Part shown: one piece after another, positions 21,051 to 31,986 of the stretch
Position numbering within the stretch: position 1 is the stretch's first letter
Layout of the letters: each line of letters starts with the position of its first letter
Assembly: GCA_903813345.2 (NCBI GenBank)
Contig: CAIIXF020000002.1
Location: forward strand, 7,399,555-7,463,554
Direction: 5' to 3'
Origin: Owenia fusiformis
Taxonomy: Eukaryota; Annelida; Polychaeta; Sabellida; Oweniidae
DNA length: 64,000 nucleotides
Made by a program: the position numbers and the translations under genes
The notes under the pieces: generated by a model
Databases searched by the model: none
What the model saw: the letters and a program-made list of their open reading frames with translations, nothing else
What the model was told of the DNA's origin: nothing

Positions 21051-22356
21051 CGAGGGAAGATCCAAAAGTTTCCGGCCTAACATAGTTCCCGATGTCTGAG
21101 AGCAACCATTCTTCACATTTCAAATGTTGCTTATGTATGAACATAATTTATGCATATGATTAACCTCTAGGGGTCACAGCCTCATTTTGAGAATATTCAT
21201 AATGAGGTAAGGTCACAGTGGCTGCACATCAGTGATCACAATGGAGAAAACTGAATATAGAGCTGTGATAAAGTTTCTATATCAAGAAGAAAATGGAGGG
21301 CAGAAAATCTACGATAGACTTAAGGATGTGTATGGGGAAGGTGCTCCCTCCTACTCTACTGTAAAATTTTGGGTGGCTGAATTTAAACGTGGACGGGAAT
21401 CAATTGATGATGCACCACGTTCTGGAAGACCTAAAGATGTCACTTCAGATAGAAATGTTGATCTTGTACATCGAACAATATTGGAAGATAGGCGGAAATC
21501 TATACGTGAACTTGTAGAAGAAACTGGATTATCATATGGTACCGTTTGTAGAATAATCCATGAAGATTTACACATGCAAAAGTTAAGCTCAAGATGGGTG
21601 CCCCGTATGCTCACAGAGGACATGAAAACAAAACGAGTTGCTTTTGCAAGAGAGCTTTTGGACATGTATAACACTGATCCACAAGGTTTTATTGAGAGAA
21701 TAGTCACTTGTGATGAAACATGGGTGCGTCATTTTGAGCCTTCAACCAAACATGAGTCAATGCAATGGAAACATGTGGGGTCCCCACCCCCAAAGAAGTT
21801 TCGCACCACCCCATCCAACAAAAAGATGATGGCCACCATTTTCTGGGACTGTGAAGGTCCTATCTTAGTAGACTACCTTCCAAGAGGTACTTCAATGAAT
21901 GGAGAATATTATGCTGCTTTGTTGCGTACTTTAAAAGCTAAACTTGATGAAACCAGGCTACACAAAGTCCGTCTTGGAGTTTTGCATCAACAGGACAATG
22001 CACCTGTTTACACAAGCCAAGTTGCTCGTGATGCAGCGGAAGAATACCATCTGGAATTATTACCGCACGCACCCTATTCTCCAGATCAAGCACCCAGTGA
22101 CTATTACCTATTTGGGAAACTCAAAAAATCTCTACGAGGGCAACGCTTTGATGATGATGATGAGGTCAAGATAGCTGTTAACCAGTGGTTGGAGTGTCAT
22201 GCTCCTGATTTCTTCAGAACTGAACTTGAGATGCTGCCAAGAAGATGGGCCAAGTGCATCGAAGTACAGGGAGACTACATTGAAAAATGACACTATCATT
22301 TTGAAAATTCATCAACTAGAACTATGTTAGGCCGGAAACTTTTGGATCTTCCCTCG
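21051..22356 (+). mobile_element. Complete mariner transposon
   Basis: The element starts CGAGGGAAGATCCAAAAG and ends with the exact inverse. The inverted repeats at 21051-21088 and 22319-22356 are 38 bp and identical. A TA dinucleotide flanks each side (21049-21050 and 22357-22358), the expected target duplication. Length is 1,306 bp, normal for mariner. It holds a single uninterrupted transposase gene. Perfect terminal repeats plus an intact gene argue for a recent insertion, possibly a currently mobile copy. Confidence 0.97.
21241..22290 (+). CDS. Mariner transposase, DD34D
   Basis: It cuts the element out and inserts it at TA sites by binding the terminal repeats and joining DNA ends. 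I start it at ATG 21241 because the frame further upstream begins only with GTG, and this ATG has A at -3 and G at +4; that gives 349 residues, the family's usual size. The N-terminal half shows the paired helix-turn-helix domains ([46 protein letters not shown]), then the linker motif RWVPRMLT. The catalytic triad is Asp in [11 protein letters not shown], Asp in [12 protein letters not shown], and Asp in [17 protein letters not shown]; exactly 34 residues separate the last two. The second block reads APVYTS where many mariners have APAH, a slight deviation. No stop or frameshift is present. A minus-strand open frame within it is a shadow. Confidence 0.97.
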   Translation: MEKTEYRAVIKFLYQEENGGQKIYDRLKDVYGEGAPSYSTVKFWVAEFKRGRESIDDAPRSGRPKDVTSDRNVDLVHRTILEDRRKSIRELVEETGLSYGTVCRIIHEDLHMQKLSSRWVPRMLTEDMKTKRVAFARELLDMYNTDPQGFIERIVTCDETWVRHFEPSTKHESMQWKHVGSPPPKKFRTTPSNKKMMATIFWDCEGPILVDYLPRGTSMNGEYYAALLRTLKAKLDETRLHKVRLGVLHQQDNAPVYTSQVARDAAEEYHLELLPHAPYSPDQAPSDYYLFGKLKKSLRGQRFDDDDEVKIAVNQWLECHAPDFFRTELEMLPRRWAKCIEVQGDYIEK

Positions 22357-22468
22357 TATCATACAGGAGTCGATTTAATATTTTACGCTCACACATATCT
22401 GACATAGCCCAACATGTTATAAATTGAGAGATTACAAAATATATGCAATTAGCATTTATATCACAGTT

Positions 22469-22609
22469 ATGCCTTGGTCACATATGCTCCGATCCATCGG
22501 CCGGCGCCCTGCCGATTGAGTGTTTTGTTCAATATTCTATTCAATTTGAACAAAATACTCAATCGGCCGGGCGTCGTAGTAAAAATCGGAGCAAATGTGA
22601 CCAAGGCAT
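22469..22609. mobile_element. Hairpin MITE, copy 1 (GGTCACATnTGCTCCGAT family)
   Basis: The roughly 140-bp unit folds nearly end to end: ATGCCTTGGTCACATATGCT is mirrored by AGCAAATGTGACCAAGGCAT, and inner arms CCGATTGAGTGTTTTGTTCA and TGAACAAAATACTCAATCGG pair around a short loop. It has no coding capacity. A second copy follows at 22648, and a half copy lies at 26767. Flanking TTA-like bases (TTATGCC, GGCATTA) might be target duplication, but this is not certain. Confidence 0.88.
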
Positions 22610-22647
22610 TAGCTAGAACAACAATTTCGTGACAATTAGCCCACGTT

Positions 22648-22770
22648 ATGCCTGGGTCACATAGGTGTCTGGCCGATTGAGTGTTTTGTTCAAAGTTGCA
22701 TTTGTTTGAAACAAAATACTCAATCGGCCGAGGGCCGACCGATGAATCGCAGCAAATATGAACCTGGCAT
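22648..22770. mobile_element. Hairpin MITE, copy 2
   Basis: It has the same structure as the copy 40 bp upstream: ATGCCTGGGTCACATAGG on the left, AATATGAACCTGGCAT on the right, and inner arms GGCCGATTGAGTGTTTTGTT and AACAAAATACTCAATCGGCC. It is shorter and more diverged. Two copies this close in the same genome segment suggest either a tandem duplication or repeated insertion into a favoured site. Confidence 0.85.
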
Positions 22771-24590
22771 TATGTAACGGTCCTTTTTTACAAATACAAT
22801 GTATCTTGGGCTTTCTTATATTTTGATATTGGTTGCTTATTTTCACGGCTTGATTGACGCACAAATATTTTGATTGTATGTGCTCATGAGAGGTTTAGGC
22901 AGTAATGGGTGACAACGTCTGTCAAAATATTGCACGTTGGTTGTGTTGACGTGATTTATGACTGAAAACATATTAAAACTAGTACTGCTTTTGAAAAGTT
23001 TTTAAAAAAGTATGGAAGAGTCTAACCTGCTCGTTAAAGATATTAAGTTGTATTATGTATTGTACACGTAACTACATTAATTGTATGTACCTACATTGTA
23101 ACACAACGGTGTTGCATGGTGTACTTAGTAATGTTTATGCGCATTAGCAATGTCATGAACAAAATTGAGCAGAATGTGATCCTCTCGATTTTTGTGAATT
23201 TCTAATTTCAGGGACTTTCTCTCAAAACAGACCCCAAGTTAGTCATGGAAACACTTTCTTAATCTCTCAAGCAACTTTAAGGTAGATGTGTTTTTTGGGA
23301 ATTTTTATACAGTCTAATTTTAACGAAGCCACACATTACTTTCAAATATGGACCTCTTTCCAATGTTGTCTACAACTTTCAGTTTTGCATAAAGACTGCA
23401 CTATTGTAGCGAGAAAAGAGTGTGGACAATATTTCGTTTATAAAATGTATGAAAACGAGAAAATCCAGTGACTTACTTTTTAAAAATAAAAAATAAGTCG
23501 GCTACTTGATTTTCCAATTTTTATACATATAAAAATATCCAAAACGTTCACTACGCTCTTTTCTGGTTACCTTTAGTGTACTCTTTGTGTAAATGTGAAA
23601 GATGTAGAGAGCGTATGAAAAATACGCCTCGCACTTTTTGTCAGATTTCAGACATAATTAACTTCAAGGTAATATACAAATTGGGAAAGAAATTGCCATC
23701 AATATATTCCAGAAAAGAAACATATTGATATGGTCTTTGTTGATTGAACATCGTTTAGATAATATTAGTATTGAAACATCACTGAGGGCGGTCCCAACAA
23801 AATCTCTATATGTCAACCTTGCTTGAAGGATCAAATTGATTAATTTGAGTATCGTATGGAGTTCACGTACAAAATATTGAAAATAAACGTATGTCAACGA
23901 TGGATGCTTTTTGTTTGATACGTTTATTTCGTACACTCCGCGTATGATTGATATAATCAATAACTTCAAAAATACATGCTCATAGAATCTAGAATGTTTT
24001 GTTAATTAGGGGTACAATATTTAGGACACTAAAGACTAAAAGAGTTTTTATGTTCACAATCAATGACAATGATTATACTTATGTATTACATTCAAGGACA
24101 GGTTGACCGAACAAGCTCGAACATTTACCACGCATCAATGAATATGTACGTAACATATAACAACTGAATACACTCCCTGGAGTGAATTGAACTTACACTT
24201 GTACAGAATCGGTTTCCGTGTTCAGCCTCGTACTTGAAGCACAGTTGAATTTAGAAGCATATTATAACGAATGCGTCGGGTCTAATAAGTCTCAGCAACG
24301 TACCCAAAAGCAAAAGCGACCGACCCAAGACGGGAAAGGCTACAGTTGTCTATGATGCTTCTGAAAGCTGGCACATCACAAATCAAGAGTGAGTATGACC
24401 CCCCCCCCCCCAATAACGTTTGAAAGGTCGTATAAAGTGCGACCACTCGTACCTCTCATGATATACATAATTGTTTTGGGATATTGCTTTTGTGTGGGTC
24501 AAGTAAATTGGAGCATATTGGTTGAGAGGTGTTATCATTGATGCCCTAGGGACGGAATAAGTCACTACAAAACCCCAGATGAAAACGTCA
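22771..24590. other. AT-rich spacer
   Basis: No gene or clear repeat is recognised over about 1.8 kb. A 13-base poly-C run lies at about 24399-24411. Short open frames lack family motifs. Confidence 0.45.
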
Positions 24591-24999
24591 TTAAGGTACA
24601 GCTGGAAAGAAACATTTTGGTAAAAAAATTCTATACCTGCACATGTTATTTTCTGGTACAAAATAAAGTATGAAGGCATGTGTCAATTTCCTTGCTTTTT
24701 TCAGGAAAGTATCATTACATTGTCTTCTTTTAGAATATCTGGTAGGAGTTCAATGGGAACTCCAGGAAATTCCGATATTTCACACTTTCTATTTTTCTTT
24801 CAAAGTTTTCAGACAACACATGAACTATCATTGACCTGTTTCCAGGTTTACTAAAAATAGACAGTGTAATGATCCTTTCCTGAAAAAAAGCAAGGAAATA
24901 CACACGTGACTTCATACTTAATTTTGTACCAGAAAATAACATGTGCAGGTATATACTAGCAATTTATTACCAAAATGTTACTTTCCAGGTGTACCTTAA
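24591..24999. mobile_element. TTAA-flanked foldback MITE
   Basis: The ends TTAAGGTACAGCTGGAAAG and CTTTCCAGGTGTACCTTAA are inverted. Further in, ACATTTTGGTAAA pairs with TACCAAAATGT, CACATGTTATTTTCTGGTAC with GTACCAGAAAATAACATGTG, and AGGAAAGTATCATTACA with TGTAATGATCCTTTCCT. Almost the whole 409 bp is one imperfect hairpin. TTAA occupies both extremities, the target duplication of piggyBac-type transposases. The open frames on the minus strand are by-products. Confidence 0.8.
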
Positions 25000-25332
25000 A
25001 CTGGTCTGTTTAGGATTTTTACATAAACTGTTTCAATATGGTCATTTGATTGCTTAGTTTTAAATTCAAAGTAAAAGTACTCCCAAACATTTCTGTTTTG
25101 ACTGTAGCTTCATTCAAGATAGTTGCCGACATTCTTTCGTTTTCAAAAAACTACCGATTTCTGCTAAACTTAGTTCAATAGTACTAATAACGTCATTTCA
25201 TCTTATTTCCACATACTGGTCAAGTTGATATAGTAAATTCTAATACGATACGTGAAGTCACAATAGCTACAACAATTGAATTAATGGTCTTTATTGGAAT
25301 ATGTATGGCCGCCAAAATTCATAAATACAAAG

Positions 25333-25450
25333 AGTAGTACAATAACGTCATTTCGAAGGGCAATATACTGAAATATTGGATTGAGCGCCGAAGGCCCAAG
25401 GTCCAATATTTTTCTATATTGCTCGCAGAAATGACGTTACTACGAGTATT
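25333..25450. repeat. Hairpin repeat with AACGTCATTTC ends
   Basis: GTAGTACAATAACGTCATTTC is mirrored by GAAATGACGTTACTACGAG, and CAATATACTGAAATATTGGA by TCCAATATTTTTCTATATTG. The loop is GAGCGCCGAAGGCCCAAGG. The result is a 118-bp stem-loop without coding capacity, probably another small MITE. Confidence 0.75.
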
Positions 25451-25550
25451 ACCACCGTTAATGACCAGAGCTGAAATAGCAAGAAAACCTTACGCGCTGA
25501 ACGATATCTAATTTCTCGGGGAAAATTGCCGATTGTAAAATGCATTATCC

Positions 25551-26263
25551 TATGCCAAGAAGAGTTTTAGGGAGATAAGTTGGTAATATATATCCCGTAT
25601 CCTGATTTTGAGGTTTCCATATCCAGAACCTCCAAATCTCCCGCCATATCTCCCGCTTCGGTACATATCATCCCGCTTCCGGTGCATATCTTCCCGCTTC
25701 CGGTAATGCAATAAGGTGTCACTCCGGTAAATAGCACTTCCGGGTAGGACAGTGTTTTTTAATACTTTAAACACGAAGCCATGTCAACTTCAATGGTGTG
25801 TATAGTAGGTTTAAATGTATGCAATGTGGCCATTTGAGGTATGTATGTAAAGCTGAGGCCAAGTACTTTCTAAATGTGCCATTTTAAGAAAAAAATCGCA
25901 AGAATATAGTCCCGTAAACTGGAACTACTTTATTCGTTAATTTTCATCGGTGAAGCAGGGATTTTACCTGAAAATGAGTCCCTATGTTGGCGTAGTGATA
26001 TATACAAATCGAGACGCAAACCCTATGTTAAATATAGTGTCAAGATGAAGGTTATGTATAGCAGAAATACAGTCATTGTATGGGCTAGTTCGTTCGAAAA
26101 TGGCGATATGTACCCCAGAACTTGAATTTTGTGATTTTTTTCATTATTTTTCAATGATTTACAGGAGTGACACCTTAAAATGACTTTGCATATGACTGAT
26201 TTGTTTATTTTCACACCTTGTACTATTGAAATGGCCATATGCTCCTGAAAACTCTACTTGGTA
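25551..26263. mobile_element. MITE with TATGCCAAG ends (copy 2), carrying a second element
   Basis: The ends TATGCCAAGAAGAGTTTT and AAAACTCTACTTGGTATA and the three CATATC-nTCCCGCTTCCGGT internal repeats match the 231-bp copy at 8043-8273. Here the flanking similarity extends a little further out (TTATCCTATG against GTATAGGATAA). The interior is split after GGTAATGCAATAA by a 460-bp insertion, and sequence matching the first copy resumes with AAAATGACTTTGCATATGA. Confidence 0.82.
25715..26174. mobile_element. 460-bp MITE with GGTGTCACTCC ends, nested
   Basis: Comparison with the uninterrupted copy at 8043-8273 defines the insertion. It begins GGTGTCACTCCGGTAAA and ends TTTACAGGAGTGACACC, an inverted repeat with one or two mismatches. 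It is flanked by ATAA on the left (25711-25714) and TTAA on the right (26175-26178), compatible with a TTAA target duplication in which one base has mutated. No transposase frame is present. Confidence 0.8.
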
Positions 26264-26274
26264 TAGGATAAAGC

Positions 26275-26433
26275 AGTTATGTACGGTCGGTTTGGATATT
26301 GGGTTCATCCCTCGTGAGATATGCACATCTACCTTCAGTCCCTACGGTCCCTCAGGTAGATATGCATATCTCCCTCTGGATAAACCCCATATCCAAAACC
26401 TCCGGGTACATAACCCTTATTTATTGACCGGCA
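26275..26433. repeat. Hairpin repeat, second copy of the 8286 type
   Basis: GTTATGTACGGTCGGTTTGG is mirrored by GGTACATAACCCTTA and CCCCATATCCAAAACC. The centre CAGTCCCTACGGTCCCTC and the ATCCCTCGTGAGATATGCAC arm match the repeat at 8286-8440. In both places it directly follows the TATGCCAAG MITE, so the two may form a larger composite unit. Confidence 0.75.
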
Positions 26434-26766
26434 ATATGGCCCGCCACTATGACGTAACTGCTCATGTTGATATAGTAAAATAAATGCCTTCTAAACTAGC
26501 ACTCATAACCCTAGAATAGGACCGGTAAGGTGGTAATAATTGTTTTTCTTGTCTGTCTATCATATTAGAATTGATTTCATGATTAATGTCAAATATATGA
26601 CCTCAGATTTTATTCTGGCAATTGCTACGCGATTTCGGTCTTCTAACAATGAGCAGAATATAATTTTTGGTCATACATTGCGCCATAAATTATAAAATAT
26701 CGGTCTTTATTCCTTAAATAAATGTCTTCTAAACTAGCACTTATACCCCTAGAACAGGCCTGGTAA

Positions 26767-26830
26767 TACCGTGGTCACATTGCTCCGATATTTACTACGA
26801 CGCCCGGCCGATTGAGTATTTTTATTCAAT
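26767..26830. mobile_element. Half copy of the GGTCACATnTGCTCCGAT MITE
   Basis: TGGTCACATTGCTCCGATAT followed by TTACTACGACGCCCGGCCGA and TTGAGTATTTT corresponds to one arm of the hairpin MITE at 22469-22609, in reverse orientation. The other arm is missing, so it is a truncated relic. Confidence 0.75.
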
Positions 26831-27222
26831 TCAATATGTATCTAAGCGCAAAACTAATCATTTATCCGCGTCTATGGTATTTTGTGGTTCATGGTATTTC
26901 ACAAACACAAAGTTGATCATCATTTTTTATATAATTCATTCATATAATTTATTTTGACAATTCATATCTAAAACATAATATTGTAGTGGCTCTGGTTATC
27001 GAATTATAATATATAACTCGGTATAGGCTTAATATACTTATCTAGATGTAACCAAAATCTTTATAAATCATTTAAAAACTCCTATTTAGGAACCCTTATT
27101 ATAACAATTTGGATTAGTGTTCGTCTTCGAAAATAAGGACGTCAGCAAGGAAGTATTTTAAGCGATTTTTAAAAAGGCGATTATATCCAAGAGGCCTAAA
27201 TATTGCATATTAGAGCTATATA

Positions 27223-28156
27223 CAGGGCGTTCAATAAATACTGATAAAATTGCTGAATTTTTTTTATATTTCTGACTAACTTTTCTACTGAACGTAGTTG
27301 AGTATTGTGCTGTAAGAATTACAAGAATGCACTCTAACAGGAAGGTGGTACTGGATGGAGCCTAAGATGGTTCGCCGTGGTTTAGATCTGCATGAAAATC
27401 TTTTCAAAAGAACCGCTTCAAATGTGAACAGTTTCATTCATAATTTTATTTTGAATCGATTTTGACAGTTGGGTAATACACACTGGTACTAAGATACCTT
27501 GGCATCACCTAACATGGCTGCTGAACAGAATATATCAATGATATTCATCAAATTAGAAGCAGCGTCAAGTTCTATATACATGTAACCATAAGTTAATCAA
27601 AATAGGATGCAACAAAGGACATTAATGAAGGTTTTGGGGAGGACACTTTATCTATCCCTGGCATATATCATTGATTCTGCTATTTCAAATAGGGAGACAG
27701 TCAGTTGAAGATGAACCCAGACAGGAGTGACCAAAAGCTGTAACTTCCCATAGTCAGATTGATGCACTATACTTATTGAATGAATTCCTATCAGAAAAAT
27801 TGCAGACATGACTAATTCAAATTTTGGTTGCACGCATCATTTTATTCATAATGATTTACAAATGACATTGATTTGTGACAAGTTTGTGCGCAAACAATTG
27901 ACTGAGGAACAATTTTCATTTTGATGATTTTGAATTCGATGGTGTCAAATTATTCGAGAAAGATTTGTCTTTTGATATCCAAAGTATGTTTTAGGGGAAA
28001 AACCCAAATTATGAAAGATATTGAACTTTTTGTAAGTGTAACATATTTTTTGAGACACACTGTATATTACTCAACGATCCACACTATAATAATTAGTTAG
28101 ATATCTGAAAAAATAAAAAGTTACAGCATTTTTATCAGTACTTATTGAACGCCCTG
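27223..28156 (+). pseudogene. Decayed mariner element and transposase remnant
   Basis: The termini CAGGGCGTTCAATAA and TTATTGAACGCCCTG head inverted repeats of about 33 bp with two mismatches, and TA flanks both sides (27221-27222 and 28157-28158). The element is 934 bp. On the plus strand near 27690-27780, broken frames give IGRQSVEDEPRQE, stop, then PKAVTSHSQIDALYLL, which matches the N-terminal linker region of mariner transposases (usual form GRxSVEDEPRSGRP). The catalytic region is deleted or unrecognisable. This family is distinct from the 21-kb mariner, judging by its ends. Confidence 0.82.
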
Positions 28157-29064
28157 TAAAACCTCTTCAGTTTGATTATCGATGATTTTATTTGTGTTTT
28201 ATCTGTGTCCGATATTTTTTAATTATTTTTTTTCTTCGACACCATCCTCATTATCTCAAAAGAACATTGGTTGATTGAGTTTTAACGAGTTGTATTATTT
28301 TACAGGCTATACGTATTAACATTTATAAGTCCAATTCGTTCGAATAGGTAGGGTTCTTTGGCAGGAGTTTTTAGCAGAACCGAGGCCTGTTTGAAATTAT
28401 GCAAATGTTGTCGGTAATGCATGCAAGTTGAAGAGAAGATGGTGTGCATACATACATGTATTACTGTACTTTCAGGTGCAAGATGACGACGATAACTCTG
28501 GCGACAACGATGACTGATGGTGCTCTTGATGATGACGACGTTAATACGATTTGTTGCTTGAGGCATATCTAAACATTGTGATTGTTTGTGTTGAAGTGAT
28601 GTCTATACTCAAAACGATCTAATGATATTAGGATTATAATACGAAGTGTGAACTCGGAAACTAATTTTTGGAAATATGTTGTCCTTGAAGCAATCTTTTA
28701 TCTCTGACAATTGACTCAGGCTAACTCGGATTCATTGCTCTTGTATGTATTTCAATATATTTATGAAAGTGAAACTTATCTTGAACTTTCACATTGGTTA
28801 CATCCTAGAGAGTCCTGTATATCTTTCGATATATGTATCTCTAGGGTTTATAAAAATATTTGTCTTTTTCTATGTACTCTTCGGTAAATGTATCCAAGTC
28901 GTATCAGGTTCGGGTTCAATATAACGAGTGTAACAATGGCGACAACGATGTTGATAGTGTTTATGATGAGAAGATATTATTTGGGAAGAGGTATTGAATG
29001 TCATTTGTTCGTAGTAATAATTAGTCTTGAAAAGATGCTTTTATATCATGTAGATAATTATAGC
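28157..29064. other. Spacer, no gene seen
   Basis: A short stretch near 28480-28560 has repeated GACGACG/GATGACG, which gives an open frame on the minus strand without family motif. Otherwise this is AT-rich DNA without clear repeats. Confidence 0.4.
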
Positions 29065-30290
29065 TTATGAAGCACTGGAACATGCTTGGCACGACAATTG
29101 AGTGGAATTAATTAATGAAACATGAAGAGCAGCTAACAACTGTAGATAATAAATAATAAACTGAGTTTGGCATGACAATTGAGCGGAGCTGACTTGTAAA
29201 AAATGAAGGTTAGGTTGAAAACATGTAGATAATAGGAAATAACAGTGATAAACAGGGTTTGGCATGACAATCGTGTGGAATTAGCTTTTGAAACATGAAG
29301 AGGCGATTGACAACATATAGAGAAAAAAAATAAACAGAATTTGGCATGACAGTTGAGTGGAATTCGCTTTTGAATCCCGAAGGGCGGTTGACAACTGTAT
29401 CTTAATACGAAATAAACCGAGTTCGGCATGGCAATTGAGTGAAGCTAGCTTGTAAAAAGAAGAGATTGAATACATGAAGATAATACGAAATAAACAGAGT
29501 TTGACATTACTGTTGGGTGGAATTAGCTTGTGAAACATGAAGAGGCGATTGACAACTTGTAGATAAATGATGCTTGACAATTGAGTGGAATTAGCTTTTG
29601 AAACATGAAGAGGCGATTAACAACTTGTAGATAAATTATGTTTGACAATTGAGTGGAATTAGCTTATGGAACATGGAGAGGCGATTGACAACTTGTAGAT
29701 AAATGAAATATAAAACGTTTCGCATGACAATTGAGTGGAATTCGCTTATGAAACTTGAGGGGCGGTTGACAACTGTATCTTAAAACGAAATACACCGAGT
29801 TTGGCATGACAATTGAGTGGAGCTAGCTTGTAAAAGATAAAGAAGAGATTGAAAACATGTAGATAATACGAAATAAACAGAGTTTGACATGACATTTGGC
29901 AGGAATTAGCTTGTGAAACACGAAGAGGCGATTGTCAACTTGTAGATAAATGAAATAAACCGAGTTTGGCATGACAATTGAGTGGAATTAGCATATGAAA
30001 ATTACGAAATAAACTGAGTTTGGCATGACAATTGAGTAGAGCTAGCTTGTAAAACATAAAGAAGCGATTGAAAACATGTATATAATACGAAATAAACAGA
30101 GTTTGGTATGACAATTGTTTGATTAGCTTTTGACACAATGCGATAGACAACTTGTAGATAAATGAATAAACAGTGTTTGGCATGACAATATGAGTGGAAT
30201 TAGCTTATGAAACATGAAGAGTGGTTAAACGATTACTGAAGATAATACGAAATAAACAGAGTTTGACATGACATTTAAGTGGCTTTTTAT
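29065..30290. repeat. Minisatellite, about 15-16 units of 55-92 bp
   Basis: The phrase TTTGGCATGACAATTGAGTG, with TTTGACATGAC and CTTGGCACGAC variants, recurs about every 80 bp. It is followed by GAATTAGCTTrTGAAACATG, then AAGAGGCGATTGACAACTTG and TAGATAAATGAAATAAACmGAG. Some units lack an internal block, explaining the length range. Several overlapping minus-strand open frames encode LNCHAKLGLFR-like repeats; these follow from the DNA repeat and shift frame between units, so they are not a protein gene. A (GAAA)n microsatellite at 30294-30309 adjoins the array. Confidence 0.93.
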
Positions 30291-30309
30291 TGAAAGAAAG
30301 AAAGAAAGA

Positions 30310-31984
30310 ATAAGATTAACTACTGCCATGTGGCATGGCATTGCCTCAAATAAGAGCGATGAAACCTATATTTTAGCAAAATAACAGAAACCGTACATTT
30401 CTTTTCTTGCTTCTACAGGTATGTTTCAAGTTTCACTAATTCTGAACAAAACCCAGATGACACAAGAACGCCCGGTTGATTTCACACAATTCTCTCGATC
30501 AACATGTACGACAAATCGATCAACTTTACTTTCATACGGTGAAAACATTACTTTTCGATGCTTTAGACATATTTAATGTAATAAATAATGACAAACTAGA
30601 TGAATTACTAGAACTAATTAACTAGTATGTTTGAATAAGTTTTAGCTCTTCAATTTCATCATGTGAAAAACCATAGGATTTGCAAGCTGTCTTGAAACAT
30701 GTAGTTCCTGTTTCAAGCTTTATCTTTTATTGCGATTTTGGATTTACTTGTTTCGATTTATGGTACCCCGAGACGATAACAATATCAATAGAATGGGAAT
30801 ATTGGTCATGGATGTTTATATAAGTTATCGGAAATACAACAAGTAACTTGATTATATATATTTCTTATATTTCAGATAGGATCGGGTCGAGATACTGCAT
30901 ATAAAAAAGAATTATTTAATGGAGAGGCATACGTGTTGACATCTCTCTGTGATGAGCACGGGGATGAGCATGTTATGTGATGTTAGATATGGTATGATTG
31001 CACCGCACATTGCTACACTCCAACACAAAACTGTGTCAGAAACATCTTGTCAAAGGAGAATATTGCCTATCATATCTTACTGTCTATCATATGTAAGACA
31101 AACCAAGAACTACTTTCTACAAGGAACGCCGTGTTGATATTCTGCATGATCTGGGTGAAGGTGAAACTCAACAACTCATACCATTCAACATACCACTAAC
31201 TGGTACCAGTGTGGTAAACATAACAGTAAATTCTGTAATATACTTTAAAATCAACACGATGAAAATTCCAATTGACTTATAATCAAACTGTATTCATATT
31301 TGTGATTTTTTTTTCTTTCTATGAACTTTGCATGTAGGTCTCTTCAGACTGGTTCAAAAATTGAATTATGGGCTCTCATTCCCAGGTAGAGAACATGAAC
31401 ATGTAAACCCCTATTGAGATGACATATGTTTCTGATTGGTCAAAATCGAAAAACAAAATGTCGTCCTCAAAACTTTCGAAATACGCTTCGAATAATATTT
31501 TTTGTTCATTTTTTTGCATGTTGACCAATATCATAACTTTATATTTCACATCAACATAAATATAGATGTACATAATATGCCTACATGTATTTAACACCAC
31601 ATCAGGGTGTAGATATGACATATTTTGTCTTCCATGGATAATGAATAAAAATCGTTTATCAAAGTTTATCGAGAGTATATGATTTTGACCACTCCAACAA
31701 GAATTTTGATATGTCATTAACCTTATCATATTTATATTTATTATAATCATAAAAAACAATGCTCAATTGTGATTCTTCCAATGTATGAAGACTGTACGAT
31801 CGCTTCGAAAAGAATTATCTCAAATAGTAACATTCGAGTAGAATGTGTGCATGTAGATGTGTAAAACTATGCATTAGGTTAGTGTTATAAATCTTTTACT
31901 TGTCATAGTAATCAAAAATAATTATCAGATTTTTAGTGTTTTATATTGCAGACGTACTTACGATGGTACTAAAAATAACACATA
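30310..31984. other. AT-rich spacer
   Basis: No gene or strong repeat is recognised. The 127-residue minus-strand open frame at 31376-31759 is rich in Ile, Met, Phe and Tyr and has no motif I know; its composition is what AT-rich non-coding DNA gives. Confidence 0.4.
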
Positions 31985-31986
31985 TA

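Noticed and set aside
21232-21240. Mariner transposase start at 21232
   Set aside because: The codon there is GTG; ATG at 21241 has a good initiation context and gives the usual length.
28300-28566. Minus-strand frame as a host exon
   Set aside because: It derives from a short GACGACG/GATGACG-rich stretch and has no family motif.
29133-30183. Set of Cys/His-containing minus-strand frames as a secreted repeat protein
   Set aside because: They are translations of a minisatellite and shift frame between units.
31376-31759. 127-residue minus-strand open frame as a host gene
   Set aside because: Composition is AT-driven (Ile, Met, Phe, Tyr), no motif or splice context is visible, and it lies in repeat-rich spacer.
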